Below, in pieces: positions 9,250-21,778 of a DNA stretch of 64,000 nt. The DNA is taken from assembly GCF_014191985.1 (NCBI RefSeq), contig NZ_JACHXI010000018.1, positions 1 to 64,000 of the forward strand. The letters run 5' to 3'. The position numbers and the translations under genes were made by a program. The stretch comes from Azomonas macrocytogenes (GTDB lineage Bacteria; Pseudomonadota; Gammaproteobacteria; Pseudomonadales; Pseudomonadaceae). Below the pieces are notes generated by a model. That model made no database searches, was not told where the DNA came from, and was given only the letters and a program-made list of their open reading frames with translations. Position 1 is the stretch's first letter; every line of letters begins with the position of its first letter.

Positions 9250-10179
9250 TCAGGTCATTACCCACACGAAGAAACTGATAGTCAGGAAGGAAAGCACGGT
9301 GGCCGCCACCAACGTGGCAGCGCAGCGCCTTTCCAGGCCGTAACGCTGCCCAAGAATAGGGAAAATGCTCATCATAGGAGAACAGGCAAAGAGCACCGCA
9401 GCCGTATACAGATCCGGTTCCAGAGTCGGCAATTGCGACAGGCACAGCAATACGGCCAAGGGGTGGAGAATCAGCTTGCCGATAGCCAGTTGAGTCACAT
9501 CGGCAAGCAACCCATCGCCTTTCAATCCATACAGATTCGCACCTATGACGAACAGCGCTACCGGCGCAGAAGCATTGGCCAGCATATCGATCACTTTCAT
9601 GATGATTGCAGGGGGTTGCCAACCCAATAGCGAAAGGAACAGCCCAACCGAAATGGAAATAATGATGGGATTACCCAATAGACGCTCGAAGGTGTTTTTC
9701 AGGGATTGCCCAAGCCCACCCCCGCTTTGGTGACCTACCTCCGCCATAGCCAACGCCATGGGGATCATCAGCAGGTTTTCGACCAGCATGCACAGGGCCA
9801 AGGCGACCGCAGCGCTATGGCCCACGGCCATGGCAACGATGGGATAACCGATGAAACCACTGTTGGATACCGACATGCCCAAGGCGCTCAGCGAACTGCC
9901 GGCAAGCGTATCTTTGCGAATAAAGCGGGAAAACGCGAACCCGAGCCAGAATACAGCCTGTGAGGCCGCGCCGTAAGCCAGCAGAAAATTCAGCTCGAAG
10001 ACTTCCTGAATGGGGCTGGCCAGCAGGGCCCTTATCACCAATGCCGGCAACGCAAAGCTGATGACGAACCGCCCTGTCCCAAGGGCCTGCTCGCGGTTTA
10101 TCACATGAAAGCGAGTAGCCAGGAAACCAATGGCAATGATGATGAAGATCGGCGCAGTGATACCAAGGATCGAAAGCAC
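9250..10179 (-). CDS. AEC family (auxin efflux carrier-like) transporter
   Basis: A 309-residue membrane protein with ten predicted helices in two five-helix halves. The family core NSGFIGYPI in helix 4 and GANLYG in the second half are clear. Bacterial members move malonate, malate or other carboxylates. The start is GTG at 10179, preceded by a GAGG ribosome-binding site, and lies only three bases after the stop of the ZapE-like gene, so the two are probably one transcript. The pairing of an AFG1-type ATPase with a carboxylate carrier has no obvious functional reason. Confidence 0.87.
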   Translation of the reverse strand: MLSILGITAPIFIIIAIGFLATRFHVINREQALGTGRFVISFALPALVIRALLASPIQEVFELNFLLAYGAASQAVFWLGFAFSRFIRKDTLAGSSLSALGMSVSNSGFIGYPIVAMAVGHSAAVALALCMLVENLLMIPMALAMAEVGHQSGGGLGQSLKNTFERLLGNPIIISISVGLFLSLLGWQPPAIIMKVIDMLANASAPVALFVIGANLYGLKGDGLLADVTQLAIGKLILHPLAVLLCLSQLPTLEPDLYTAAVLFACSPMMSIFPILGQRYGLERRCAATLVAATVLSFLTISFFVWVMT

Positions 10180-10182
10180 AGG

Positions 10183-11268
10183 CTAAGCCTCGCCAGAAAG
10201 CTCATCGGTGATTCGAAGCTGCTGCAAGCGGCTGTGCGTCCGCGAAAAATCCGTGTGCGCTCCGTCGCTGAGAAGCTCGTCCAGATGTGTTTCGCCCAAA
10301 AGTAGCAGATGAATCCCGCTGTCGTAGACGATATCGATGAAATTGAGAAAACGCTGCTGTACATCGATACTTTCGCCATCCAGGCGCGGCACCACACCGA
10401 TGGCCAGCCGCTCGAAACGCTGGCAGAGCCAGAGAAAGTCGGCACTGGAACGTGGGCCGCGGCAAAGCTCGTCGAAATCCAGCCAGGCGCTTGCTGCATC
10501 ATGTGCCCGCACGCGCAATGGCCGGTGATTCACTTGGATCACCACATCCTGGACTGCTGCCGCATGCAGGCCCGACTGCCGGCCTAGCCAGTCCTTGTCC
10601 TCGGTAGAGCGCAATGCACGGAAATGTCCCCAAGACTGACCGATGTCCGGCCGCTGACGATAATCTTCGCCCCCATCCACATGCAGCACATTAAAACGCT
10701 TTTCCAGCAAGGCGATGGCTGACTTGAAGCGATCCCGGTACAGCGGATTCGGACAAAGGCCTGAAGGAGCATAGTTGGAAGTCATTACCAGGCCGACATC
10801 ATGCTCCACCAGCATTTTCAGGATTCGTCCGAGCAGCACGGCATCGCCGATATCGTGCACATGGAATTCATCGAAGCAGAGAATCCGGGTTTGCGCAGCG
10901 ATTTGCCGGGCAACCAATGCCAGAGGGTCGGGTTGCCCGCTTATCTCACGCAACCGTACTTGAACCTCGCGCAGAAAAGCATGGAAATGCACTCGTCTCT
11001 TGGCTGGCAAGGGAATGGCAGAAAAAAAGGCATCCATGACAAAACTTTTGCCACGCCCGACACCTCCCCAGAGATAGACGCCGGCAGCAGGCACACGCAA
11101 CAGTGTCCGGCGTCCGCGCAGCCAGGAACCCAGCCATTGGGCCAATGCCTCGATAGCTGCTTGCTGAGCGCTGTCGGCCCGGAAATCCCGGGCTGACAAC
11201 ATGGCCTGGAAGTGTCTGGTGACCTGCCGTTCGACCGATTCGGCAGATTCCTTGATGGTGGAGTTCAA
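10183..11268 (-). CDS. ZapE/AFG1-like AAA ATPase
   Basis: About 361 residues with the AFG1/ZapE ATPase fold: Walker A WGGVGRGKS (near residue 70), Walker B ILCFDEFHV, sensor MTSNY and a C-terminal GETHLDELL region. E. coli ZapE is a cell-division-associated ATPase that acts at the Z-ring under stress. The N-terminus differs from the ZapE gene that in P. aeruginosa lies near rplM, so this may be a second paralogue. The only upstream start in frame is TTG at 11268, with a weak ribosome-binding site; the true N-terminus is uncertain. Probably co-transcribed with the AEC gene. Confidence 0.82.
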   Translation of the reverse strand: MNSTIKESAESVERQVTRHFQAMLSARDFRADSAQQAAIEALAQWLGSWLRGRRTLLRVPAAGVYLWGGVGRGKSFVMDAFFSAIPLPAKRRVHFHAFLREVQVRLREISGQPDPLALVARQIAAQTRILCFDEFHVHDIGDAVLLGRILKMLVEHDVGLVMTSNYAPSGLCPNPLYRDRFKSAIALLEKRFNVLHVDGGEDYRQRPDIGQSWGHFRALRSTEDKDWLGRQSGLHAAAVQDVVIQVNHRPLRVRAHDAASAWLDFDELCRGPRSSADFLWLCQRFERLAIGVVPRLDGESIDVQQRFLNFIDIVYDSGIHLLLLGETHLDELLSDGAHTDFSRTHSRLQQLRITDELSGEA

Positions 11269-11573
11269 AATGGCCTAGAAGTCAAAGAAGACAGTCTCGT
11301 TCTCGCCCTGCAAAGCGCCGTACCAGTAAAGTCTCTCGACGATAGCTCCAGTCCATCAAACGCAGGACCAGATCTTGACATTGGCTTCGAATTCATCTTC
11401 GAGATACGAGTCTGCAAGTGAATATTGATTCCACTGGCGAACAGCGACACATTGAGGCACGGAGCCATCCATCGGTACGCCACCGGCGTTATTGGCTACA
11501 CCAGACTTGTGACTGTTTTGATCGACCCCAGGCCTTCGCTGTCGCTCAATGCACGATCAACCTCGCCATGGTT
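11269..11573. other. Gene-free gap between ZapE-like and LysR genes
   Basis: About 300 bases without a recognisable gene. Short open frames exist on both strands (for example 11265-11483 minus and 11212-11421 plus) but show no familiar motif, convincing ribosome-binding site or conservation clue. It should hold the promoter of the ZapE-like/AEC pair and the 3' end signal of the LysR gene. No strong hairpin with a T-run was seen. Confidence 0.4.
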
Positions 11574-12488
11574 TCAGCGGTAACTTACCGAGAACGCGCG
11601 TAAAGCTTCACAGCACCACTGAGCAGTCAGGGATAAGGGCAGCGATGAATTGCTGCAAATCCCGACCGATCCTGCCGGTTCTTTATAATTCAGATCCAGT
11701 TCGACCAGTTTTTCACTCTGCAAGTCTTGCCGCACAGCATCCAAAGGGGCCACCCAGACAGCATCGCTTTGAAAAACATAATGACGACTGAGGGCGATCG
11801 ACAGGGTTTCCAGGCGGCGTAAGGGCAGACTGATTCCCAACTGAACCAAAATATTATCAGCACAACGGCGAAGCGCACTTCCCGCCAACGGCAGCACCAC
11901 AGGAAAATCGCCTAGCCGGTTCAGCTCTCCCGTTAGTAAAACATGCCCTGCACGCACGACAAGCGTCATCGATTCGCTATAAAGATGCTCGAAGGTCAGA
12001 CCTTCGAGCGGCGCATTGTCGGCCACCCGGCCGACCACCAGATCCAACTCGCCACTACGCAGCTTTTCCAGGAGATACGCACTCGAGCCAGTGACTACAC
12101 TGATTACCAGCGCTGCATGCTGGGCATGCAGGCACTCAATCACCTCCGGCATCAACGAACTTTCGAGCGTGGACAGCACCCCAACACGCACGATACCCAC
12201 TTCATGCTCACCGGCCCGCAAACTGCGTACACCTTCGCGCAAGGATTGGACACTAGGTCCGGCATAACGCAGGAAAGCGCTTCCCGCTGCGGTCAAGGTA
12301 ACGCCATTCTTGCCCCGGTCGAACAGGCTCGACCCGAGCACATCTTCCAGCTCCCGGAGCGTCTTCGAAATCGCCGGCTGGCTGACAGCCAATGCTTCAG
12401 CAGCGCGTACCAGACTACCCTGGCGGGAAACCTCGAGAAAACACAGCAAATGACGATACTTGATGCGATTGTCGACATTATTGTTCAC
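11574..12488 (-). CDS. pcaQ: LysR-family regulator, PcaQ-like
   Basis: A 304-residue LysR regulator. The winged helix-turn-helix spans about residues 5-64 (KYRHLLCFLEVSRQGSL, AVSQPAISKTLRELEDVLG), followed by a periplasmic-binding-like effector domain. The N-terminus VDNRIKYRHL and the helix LREGVRSL resemble PcaQ, the activator of protocatechuate genes. I chose GTG at 12488 because it gives the usual PcaQ length; longer in-frame starts would add a tail of about 30 residues with no domain. The nearby pcaD and quiC are plausible targets, although pcaHG lie outside the window. Confidence 0.8.
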   Translation of the reverse strand: MNNNVDNRIKYRHLLCFLEVSRQGSLVRAAEALAVSQPAISKTLRELEDVLGSSLFDRGKNGVTLTAAGSAFLRYAGPSVQSLREGVRSLRAGEHEVGIVRVGVLSTLESSLMPEVIECLHAQHAALVISVVTGSSAYLLEKLRSGELDLVVGRVADNAPLEGLTFEHLYSESMTLVVRAGHVLLTGELNRLGDFPVVLPLAGSALRRCADNILVQLGISLPLRRLETLSIALSRHYVFQSDAVWVAPLDAVRQDLQSEKLVELDLNYKEPAGSVGICSNSSLPLSLTAQWCCEALRAFSVSYR

Positions 12489-12701
12489 GAATACCCCGAA
12501 CCTGATGCAACGGCGCGTCCAGGGCGATGGCATGAGAAGAGACGCTGGCGGGGCATCCGCTCGCGAAATCAACGAATGAGGCAAACCTCAAGCACAAGCC
12601 AAGAATGACAACGACTGCTTTTTCAGTGTTGATAGCCCGATTATCGAACAAGCCGGGATCATAAAATCTCTTGCAAATCCTTTACAAAACCGGCTCTACA
12701 G

Positions 12702-13613
12702 TCAACCTGCAGCGATGGGCCGCATATATGAAATCGGAGCAGCTCTCGAACTGTCGAAAGTCACTATTTCCCAAGCGTCCCCCTGTGCCATCAGAGTTCG
12801 CAACAAACGGTTATTCAGCGCATGGCCGGACTTGTACCCCCGAAACTCGCCGATAAGGCTATTACCAAGTAGATAAAGATCGCCAATGGCATCCAGGATC
12901 TTGTGCTTGACGAACTCATCCTCGTAACGCAAGCCTTCTTCATTCAGGACACGATGCTCGTCGACCACAATGGCGTTATCGACGCTTCCACCCAGCGCCA
13001 GATTGTGCGAGCGCAGAAACTCGATATCCCGCATGAATCCGAATGTGCGGGCACGACTGACTTCCTTGACAAAAGAAGTACTTGAGAAATCCACGCTGGC
13101 AATCTGGGTTCGCCCTTTGAAGACGGGATGATCGAAATCGATTTCGAAACTAACCTTGAAGCCATCGAATGGCAGGAAGGTGGCGCGCTTATCACCATCC
13201 TCCACGGTAACTTCACGTTTTATGCGGATGAATTTCTTGGCAGCTTCCTGTTCTTGAAGGCCGGCAGACTGGATAAGAAATACGAAAGGACCGGCGCTTC
13301 CATCCATGATCGGTACTTCGGAAGCGGATAATTCGACATAGGCGTTATCAATACCCAAGCCAGCCATGGCTGAAAGCAGATGCTCGACGGTATCGACCTT
13401 GACGCCATCGCTGATCAGCGTTGTCGACATAGTAGTTTCGCCGACATTTCCCGCGAGAGCCTGTATTTCGACCGGAGGAACAAGATCTGTTCGACAGAAT
13501 ACGATTCCGGTATCTACAGGTGCCGGCTTCAGGGTCAGGTAAACCTTTTCCCCTGAGTGTAAACCGACACCTGTGGCACGGATGGTGTTCTTCAAGGTGC
13601 GTTGTCTGATCAT
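12702..13613 (-). CDS. lpxC: UDP-3-O-acyl-N-acetylglucosamine deacetylase
   Basis: A 303-residue zinc enzyme that performs the committed step of lipid A synthesis. It has the zinc-site motif HLLSA near residue 79, [14 protein letters not shown] with the second zinc ligands, and the active-site loop [10 protein letters not shown]. The ATG at 13613 gives exactly the P. aeruginosa LpxC length; 12 extra residues upstream are dropped. It follows ftsZ, as in other Pseudomonas, with about 105 bases between, room for its own promoter. The C-terminus is a typical PISYMRP tail. Confidence 0.97.
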   Translation of the reverse strand: MIRQRTLKNTIRATGVGLHSGEKVYLTLKPAPVDTGIVFCRTDLVPPVEIQALAGNVGETTMSTTLISDGVKVDTVEHLLSAMAGLGIDNAYVELSASEVPIMDGSAGPFVFLIQSAGLQEQEAAKKFIRIKREVTVEDGDKRATFLPFDGFKVSFEIDFDHPVFKGRTQIASVDFSSTSFVKEVSRARTFGFMRDIEFLRSHNLALGGSVDNAIVVDEHRVLNEEGLRYEDEFVKHKILDAIGDLYLLGNSLIGEFRGYKSGHALNNRLLRTLMAQGDAWEIVTFDSSRAAPISYMRPIAAG

Positions 13614-13718
13614 GGCTCGCTTCGCTGTGGCCTGTGCGCGAATTCCCATTTGTTGTCGATCATAGCAGAAGCCTTATTTGCTAAACACCAATAACAAGTA
13701 GCTTGCTGATTCAAAAAA

Positions 13719-14915
13719 TCAATCAGCCTGACGTCTCAAGAAAGCAGGAATATCCAGGTAATCCAAATCTTCCTGAGTATTCAGCTTGGTTGCCATGGCA
13801 GTTGCCTGAGCCTGATTGCGCATGACAGTAGGGCGCTCCAGATCACGATAGTTCACAGCTCCCTGCTCTCCCCCACCATTACGCAGGGCAGATGCAGATG
13901 AATTGCCAGCAGCACTGGTCTGAACGGTGTTATCCACGATCTTGACTGGTTTATCGAGACGAGAGCTCAGTCCGGTCGCCACTACGGTGACATTCAATTC
14001 GTCACCCATCTCGGGATCGATGACAGCACCAACTTTTACAGTCGCTTCATCGGAAGCGAAGGCTTCGATGATTTCACCAACGGCGGAATATTCACCGAGA
14101 GACAGGTCAAGCCCGGCAGTGATGTTGACCAGGATACCGCGTGCCCCTTGCAGGTTGACGTCTTCCAGCAGCGGATTGCGAATAGCGGCCTCGGTAGCTT
14201 CCCGAGCACGATTCGGACCGCTGGCGCAGCCAGTTCCCATCATGGCCATGCCCATTTCACCCATTACGGTCTTGACGTCGGCAAAGTCGACGTTCATCAG
14301 ACCAGGACGCTGCATGATGTCCGAAATACCGCGCACGGCACCGGCCAGGACATCATCGGCCTTGGCGAAAGCCGTCAGCAGGCTGGCTTCCTTGCCCAGA
14401 ATGGTCAGTAGCTTCTCGTTGGGAATCGTGATCAAAGAATCCACGCATTCAGACAGGGCACGGATACCATCATCGGCAACCTGCATGCGGCGACGGCCTT
14501 CGAACGGGAAGGGACGGGTTACCACGGCGATGGTCAGAATCCCCATTTCCTTGGCTACCTGAGCAATGATGGGTGCTGCCCCGGTACCGGTTCCACCACC
14601 CATGCCGGTCGTGATAAACACCATATCGGCGCCTTCCAGTACCTCGGCGACACGCTCGCGATCTTCCAGCGCTGCCTGGCGACCGATATCAGGATTGGTT
14701 CCGGCTCCCAGCCCTTTGGTAATACCTGAGCCGAGTTGCAGAACAGTGCGTACATCAACCTTTTTCAAGGCTTGGGCATCTGTGTTGGCACAGATAAACT
14801 CCACACCTTCGACGTTGCTGCGCACCATATGATTGACGGCATTGCCGCCGCCACCACCAACACCGATAACCTTGATGACTGCGTTTTGTGGGGTATGGTC
14901 TACGAGTTCGAACAT
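13719..14915 (-). CDS. ftsZ: Cell division GTPase FtsZ
   Basis: A 398-residue tubulin homologue that polymerises into the Z-ring. The tubulin signature GGGTGTGAAP lies near residue 105, the T7 synergy loop NVDFADVK is present, and a variable linker (about 318-380) precedes the conserved C-terminal peptide DLDYLDIPAFLRRQAD, which binds FtsA and ZipA. It is the last division gene of the dcw cluster, 46 bases after ftsA. Length and sequence are ordinary for Pseudomonas. Confidence 0.98.
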   Translation of the reverse strand: MFELVDHTPQNAVIKVIGVGGGGGNAVNHMVRSNVEGVEFICANTDAQALKKVDVRTVLQLGSGITKGLGAGTNPDIGRQAALEDRERVAEVLEGADMVFITTGMGGGTGTGAAPIIAQVAKEMGILTIAVVTRPFPFEGRRRMQVADDGIRALSECVDSLITIPNEKLLTILGKEASLLTAFAKADDVLAGAVRGISDIMQRPGLMNVDFADVKTVMGEMGMAMMGTGCASGPNRAREATEAAIRNPLLEDVNLQGARGILVNITAGLDLSLGEYSAVGEIIEAFASDEATVKVGAVIDPEMGDELNVTVVATGLSSRLDKPVKIVDNTVQTSAAGNSSASALRNGGGEQGAVNYRDLERPTVMRNQAQATAMATKLNTQEDLDYLDIPAFLRRQAD

Positions 14916-14961
14916 TGCCCGCTCTCCTTGTTAGTTTAAGCTCTATGCTGCGCGCTGCTGT

Positions 14962-16209
14962 TTAAAAATTACCCTGGATCCAGCTTTTCAGCTTTTCCAG
15001 AACGGATGATTTTGGCTCTTCGACCAGATGGCCACGGATAGCAACGGGAGTTCCTTCGGATTGCTTGCGCAACCCGTACAGCAATAACCCCACGCCTGTT
15101 GAATAAATCGGATTACGAACTACATCGGCCAATCCCTGGACGTCCTGTGGCACCCCCAGGCGGACCGGCATATGAAATATTTCTTCGGCAAGTTCGACGG
15201 CTCCTTCCATCTTTGCTGTTCCTCCAGTGAGAACGATCCCGGCAGGAATCAAATCCTCGTAACCGCTACGACGCAATTCGGCTTGAATCAAGGTGAACAA
15301 CTCATCGTAACGAGGTTCCACCACCTCGGCCAAAGCCTGTCGAGAAAGTTCTCGCGGCGGTCGATCACCCACGCTGGGAACCTTGATGGTGTCACCAGCG
15401 CCTGCCAGTTTCGCCAAGGCACAGGCATAGCGAATCTTGATTTCCTCAGCATATTGCGTCGGTGTGCGCAGAGCCATGGCGATGTCATTGGTCACCTGGT
15501 CGCCAGCAATCGGGATGACTGCCGTATGGCGAATCGCACCCTCGGTGAAAATGCAGATATCCGTGGTTCCGCCACCGATATCCACCAGACACACACCCAA
15601 CTCCTTTTCATCATCGGTAAGAACGGCGTGAGCCGAAGCCAGTTGCTCGAGAATGATATCGTCGACCTCCAACCCGCAACGGCGGACACATTTTTCAATG
15701 TTCTGTGCCGCGTTCACCGCGCAGGTGACGACATGGACCTTGGCCTCCAGGCGAACGCCAGACATTCCCAGCGGCTCTCGGACACCTTCCTGATTATCGA
15801 TGACATAGTCCTGGGGAAGAGTATGCAGCACCCGTTGGTCAGCCGGTATCGCGACGGCCTGGGCTGCATCCAGTACGCGCTCCAGATCGGCCTCGCTGAC
15901 CTCGCGATTACGGATGGCGACGATGCCATGGGAGTTCAGACTGCGAACATGACTGCCAGCCAGGCCGACAAAAGCCGAATGGATACGACATCCGGCCATC
16001 AGCTGGGCTTCTTCAATAGCGCGCTGAATCGACTGTACAGTTGACTCGATATTTACCACGACACCTTTTTTCAAGCCTCGGGACGGGTGGCTGCCGATCC
16101 CGACGATCTCTAGTTGACCATCCGACGCGACTTCGCCAACCAAGGCCACGACCTTGGAGGTACCGATGTCGAGCCCAACGATCATCTTGCCGCTTAGCGC
16201 ATTGGACAT
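14962..16209 (-). CDS. ftsA: Cell division actin-like protein FtsA
   Basis: A 415-residue actin-fold ATPase that tethers FtsZ to the inner membrane. It has phosphate-1 (VGLDIGTSKV), phosphate-2 (LVDIGGGTTDI), the adenosine motif (GIVLTGGTAKMEG), the 1C domain around residues 85-165, and a C-terminal amphipathic helix (VLEKLKSWIQGNF) for membrane binding. The ATG at 16209 has an AAGGA ribosome-binding site and leaves a 13-base gap to ftsQ; the longer in-frame start would overlap ftsQ. Confidence 0.98.
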   Translation of the reverse strand: MSNALSGKMIVGLDIGTSKVVALVGEVASDGQLEIVGIGSHPSRGLKKGVVVNIESTVQSIQRAIEEAQLMAGCRIHSAFVGLAGSHVRSLNSHGIVAIRNREVSEADLERVLDAAQAVAIPADQRVLHTLPQDYVIDNQEGVREPLGMSGVRLEAKVHVVTCAVNAAQNIEKCVRRCGLEVDDIILEQLASAHAVLTDDEKELGVCLVDIGGGTTDICIFTEGAIRHTAVIPIAGDQVTNDIAMALRTPTQYAEEIKIRYACALAKLAGAGDTIKVPSVGDRPPRELSRQALAEVVEPRYDELFTLIQAELRRSGYEDLIPAGIVLTGGTAKMEGAVELAEEIFHMPVRLGVPQDVQGLADVVRNPIYSTGVGLLLYGLRKQSEGTPVAIRGHLVEEPKSSVLEKLKSWIQGNF

Positions 16210-16222
16210 GTTCTGGTTTTCC

Positions 16223-17095
16223 TTAATTCTTTCCGGACGCAGCCGCACCCGCCACGCCAGAGACCGACCCTCGCCACGCAACGGCCAGACCATTGGAGTA
16301 ACGAAGATCGATCCTCGCGATATTTTCGCTTTGCTGTTTAAGTGTTTGCCGATAAATAGTGCCGAAACGGCGAATCTTTTCTACCAGATGATCCCTGCCC
16401 AATAGCAACTCGATTCCCTGCCCGGTGGAGAGAAACCAGCTACCACGATCACGTAACTCCAGACGTGTTATGGAAAACCCCACCGGACGCAGCATCTGAC
16501 TCAGAGTCTGATATTGCTGCATGATCCGTTGCTTGGCCCATTGTGGCCCTTGCAGTTGTGGCAGATGCTCATATTCTTTCAATTCAGCGGGCTTGAATGT
16601 CTGTCCCTGATTGTTCAACAAGGCTTCATCGCCCCAGCGCGCAATCGGTAGTTGCTCATCCAGATGGACGACGATCTGATCGGGCCAGACTCGGCGCACT
16701 TCAGCGTGGGCGATCCATGGCATCTGTTCAAGACCATGGCGCATGCCGACAAGATCCACGTCGAAAAAGTTCCGTTCGGCAAAGAAGGAAATATTTTGCT
16801 GCACGGCCTGACGGTCGGCATAAACCAGATCGCCTTCGATAACCACTTTTGCGATTGGTCGATTGGCATAGGACAGTACTTCAGGGCCGAACTCATAAGC
16901 GCCTACCAGTACGCCAGCCACAGCCCCAACTACCGCCAATGTACTCAACAGGTATTTGAGAGCGCCGAATCCAGGCCTGGGCAAGCGAGCGAGAAGAGGC
17001 TCGCGTTCGACCTGGCGACTGGCTCCGCGAAGTACGCCCCGCCCCTGGGGAGCTCGACCGAACCCTGGTTGAGAATGACGCAGCCTGAGGATCAT
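16223..17095 (-). CDS. ftsQ: Cell division protein FtsQ
   Basis: A 290-residue bitopic inner-membrane protein: a basic cytosolic tail of about 45 residues, one helix (about 46-68), then a periplasmic POTRA domain ([18 protein letters not shown]) and a beta domain that binds FtsB/FtsL. The order ddl-ftsQ-ftsA and the three-base gap to ddl are normal for the cluster. The C-terminal 15 residues are Gly/Ala/Ser-rich. Start is ATG at 17095. Confidence 0.96.
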   Translation of the reverse strand: MILRLRHSQPGFGRAPQGRGVLRGASRQVEREPLLARLPRPGFGALKYLLSTLAVVGAVAGVLVGAYEFGPEVLSYANRPIAKVVIEGDLVYADRQAVQQNISFFAERNFFDVDLVGMRHGLEQMPWIAHAEVRRVWPDQIVVHLDEQLPIARWGDEALLNNQGQTFKPAELKEYEHLPQLQGPQWAKQRIMQQYQTLSQMLRPVGFSITRLELRDRGSWFLSTGQGIELLLGRDHLVEKIRRFGTIYRQTLKQQSENIARIDLRYSNGLAVAWRGSVSGVAGAAASGKN

Positions 17096-17098
17096 GAT

Positions 17099-19491
<2,393 letters not shown>

Positions 19492-19499
<8 letters not shown>

Positions 19500-20562
19500 G
19501 CGCCACCTCCAGGCAGAGATCGACGACCGTACGGGTGGCGTCGGGCCTGGCCAGGCGGCGAGCTGCAATGCCCATAGCCCGGAGCTTTTCCGGCTGAGTC
19601 AGGATATCGGTCAGTTGAACAGCAAGCCTGTCTGCATCGGTTTCCGCCTGTGGCAGGAGAATGGCAGCGCCTTCCTTGGCCAGATAGCCGGCGTTGCGCG
19701 TTTGGTGATCGTCGATGGCGTGCGGCAAAGGCACAAGAATCGATGGCAGGCCAACAGCGGCCAATTCGCTGACAGTCAGCGCGCCAGACCGGCAGAGAAC
19801 CAGATCGGCCCAGGCATAGGCCTGAGCCATATCCTTGATAAAAGGCTCGACCCGGGCATCAACCCCAACGGCCCGATAACGCTCGCCCGTCACATCCGCA
19901 TGCTGCCTGCCTGTCTGGTGCAGAATTTCCGGTCGCGCTTGCAGTGGAACCCTGGCCAAGGCCTCAGGCAACAGCTTGTTCAAGGGCTCGGCACCAAGGC
20001 TGCCACCAAGAATCAATAACCTCGATGGCCGCGTGGCGGGCAACTCGTGCGGAGCGACCTGAAACAGCTCTTCACGTACTGGATTGCCGGTCGTTCGACG
20101 CTTGTCGCTGAACGCAAAAGTATCCGGAAACGCTTCGCAGACCCGGCTTGCAAAAGGGGCAAGACTACGATTGGCTGTGCCCGCCACGGCATTCTGTTCA
20201 TGAATGACCAACGGTACTCCAGAGAGCCTGGCAGCCAAGCCACCCGGCCCCGTAACGTAGCCTCCCAATCCCAGGACACAGACCGGATTCAACTCACGCA
20301 CGATTTTGCGAGCCTGGAACAACGAGCGGAGCAACTGCAGCGGAGCCTTCAACAAAGCGCCAAGGTTCTTGCCACGCAAGCCACTGACATGAATTAAATG
20401 CAGAGGCAATCCAGCGGCCGGAACCAGCTCGTTCTCGATTCCACGCGGGGTACCCAGCCAATGCACACTGTAGCCGCGTGCCTGGAATTCGCGTGCACAG
20501 GCCAGCGCCGGGAAAACATGGCCACCAGTGCCGCCTGCCATGATTAATACGTTAGCGGCCAT
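19492..20562 (-). CDS. murG: Lipid II synthase MurG (GlcNAc transferase)
   Basis: A 356-residue GT-B transferase at the cytosolic face of the inner membrane that adds GlcNAc to lipid I. It has the G-loop [13 protein letters not shown] at the N-terminus, GGYVTGPGG, and the donor-site motifs [10 protein letters not shown] and [30 protein letters not shown]. The ATG at 20562 has GGAG upstream, gives the usual length and overlaps ftsW by 11 bases. An ATG 12 bases further upstream is possible. Confidence 0.98.
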
Positions 20563-21778
20563 GCGTGGCTCCATCGGCAAAACTTCCGTTAGTGGGGTCT
20601 TCTTTTTCGAAACGGTTTTTCTTGTCGGCCGGATCGATCCGGCTTTCCCATTCGATGCGCAGAAGTATCGCCATGCTTGCGCAAGTGACCACCAGAGAAC
20701 TACCTCCATAGCTGAGAAACGGCAACGTTAGCCCCTTGGTTGGTAGCAAACCGACATTCACGCCGACATTGATCAAGAACTGGCCGAGCCACAAAAAGGA
20801 CATACCCCAGGCAACATAGGCGCCAAAGAAGTTCCTGGCTTTTTCGGCCCACAAACCGATAAATAATGCGCGAATACCGATGAAGGCGAAAAGCGCCACG
20901 GTTGCCAGTGCACCGATGGCACCCAGCTCCTCGGCCAGAACGGAGAAGACGAAGTCGGTATGGGCTTCAGGAAGAAAGAATTGCTTTTGCACACTATTGC
21001 CCAGCCCCAGCCCCAGCCATTCGCCACGCCCGAAGGCGATCAATGCCTGAGTCAGCTGATAACCGGCACCGTACTGATCGGCCCACGGATCAGTAAAGGT
21101 AATAAGCCGCTGCATACGATATTGCTGGGTTTGCACCAGGACATAGACCGCCAGGACGGCCAGGACTACCAAGAGCCCGAAGCGAAACAAGCCTACTCCG
21201 CCGAGGAACAGCATCGCGACTGCTGCTCCCATCATCACGACCGTTGCGCCGAAATCAGGCTCCATCAATAGCAGGAAAGCCATCGGCAACAGGATCAGAA
21301 ACGGTTTGAGAAAGCCCCACCATTGGTCACGTACCTCACTCTGGCGACGGGCCAGATAGCTGGCCAGGTAAATGATCACGAAGATCTTGGCCAGCTCGGA
21401 AGGCTGAATGTTGAACAGCCCGAAGCCGATCCAGCGCATCGAACCATTAACCTCCCGACCGATACCGGGCACCAGGACCATGATCAGCAACAGGACAGCA
21501 GCCAACAGCAACGGCCCGCTCAGGCGCATCCAGGTGGAAACGGGTACCAGCAATGTCAGCCCTGCGGCAATCAGTCCAAGCAGCACATAAACCAGATGGC
21601 GGACCAGGTAATACAGAGTGCTGCCGGTGTTGGCGGCGGCAATCTCCGAAGAGGCCGAGGCAATCATGACCAGGCCAAGCCCAAGCAGGGCCAGGCAACC
21701 GGCCAGCATAGGGAAATCGATATCGATGCCATGGCGATTGAACAACGGAGAAGGATGGCGGCGCAGGAAAGCCAGCAT
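20552..21778 (-). CDS. ftsW: Lipid II polymerase FtsW (SEDS family)
   Basis: A 408-residue protein with ten predicted helices, a SEDS glycosyltransferase that polymerises septal peptidoglycan with FtsI. Conserved features are GSMRWIGFGLFNIQPSELAK in loop 2-3, FFLPEAHTDFVFSVLAEELG with the catalytic-loop Asp/Glu, and LPFLSYGGSS near the end. The ATG at 21778 overlaps the murD stop by one base (TAATG). The C-terminal 30 residues are polar and cytosolic. Confidence 0.97.
   Translation of the reverse strand: MLAFLRRHPSPLFNRHGIDIDFPMLAGCLALLGLGLVMIASASSEIAAANTGSTLYYLVRHLVYVLLGLIAAGLTLLVPVSTWMRLSGPLLLAAVLLLIMVLVPGIGREVNGSMRWIGFGLFNIQPSELAKIFVIIYLASYLARRQSEVRDQWWGFLKPFLILLPMAFLLLMEPDFGATVVMMGAAVAMLFLGGVGLFRFGLLVVLAVLAVYVLVQTQQYRMQRLITFTDPWADQYGAGYQLTQALIAFGRGEWLGLGLGNSVQKQFFLPEAHTDFVFSVLAEELGAIGALATVALFAFIGIRALFIGLWAEKARNFFGAYVAWGMSFLWLGQFLINVGVNVGLLPTKGLTLPFLSYGGSSLVVTCASMAILLRIEWESRIDPADKKNRFEKEDPTNGSFADGATHGR

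Noticed and set aside
8268-9278. 336-residue plus-strand open frame over pcaD
   Set aside because: Antisense to the intact hydrolase with all catalytic residues.
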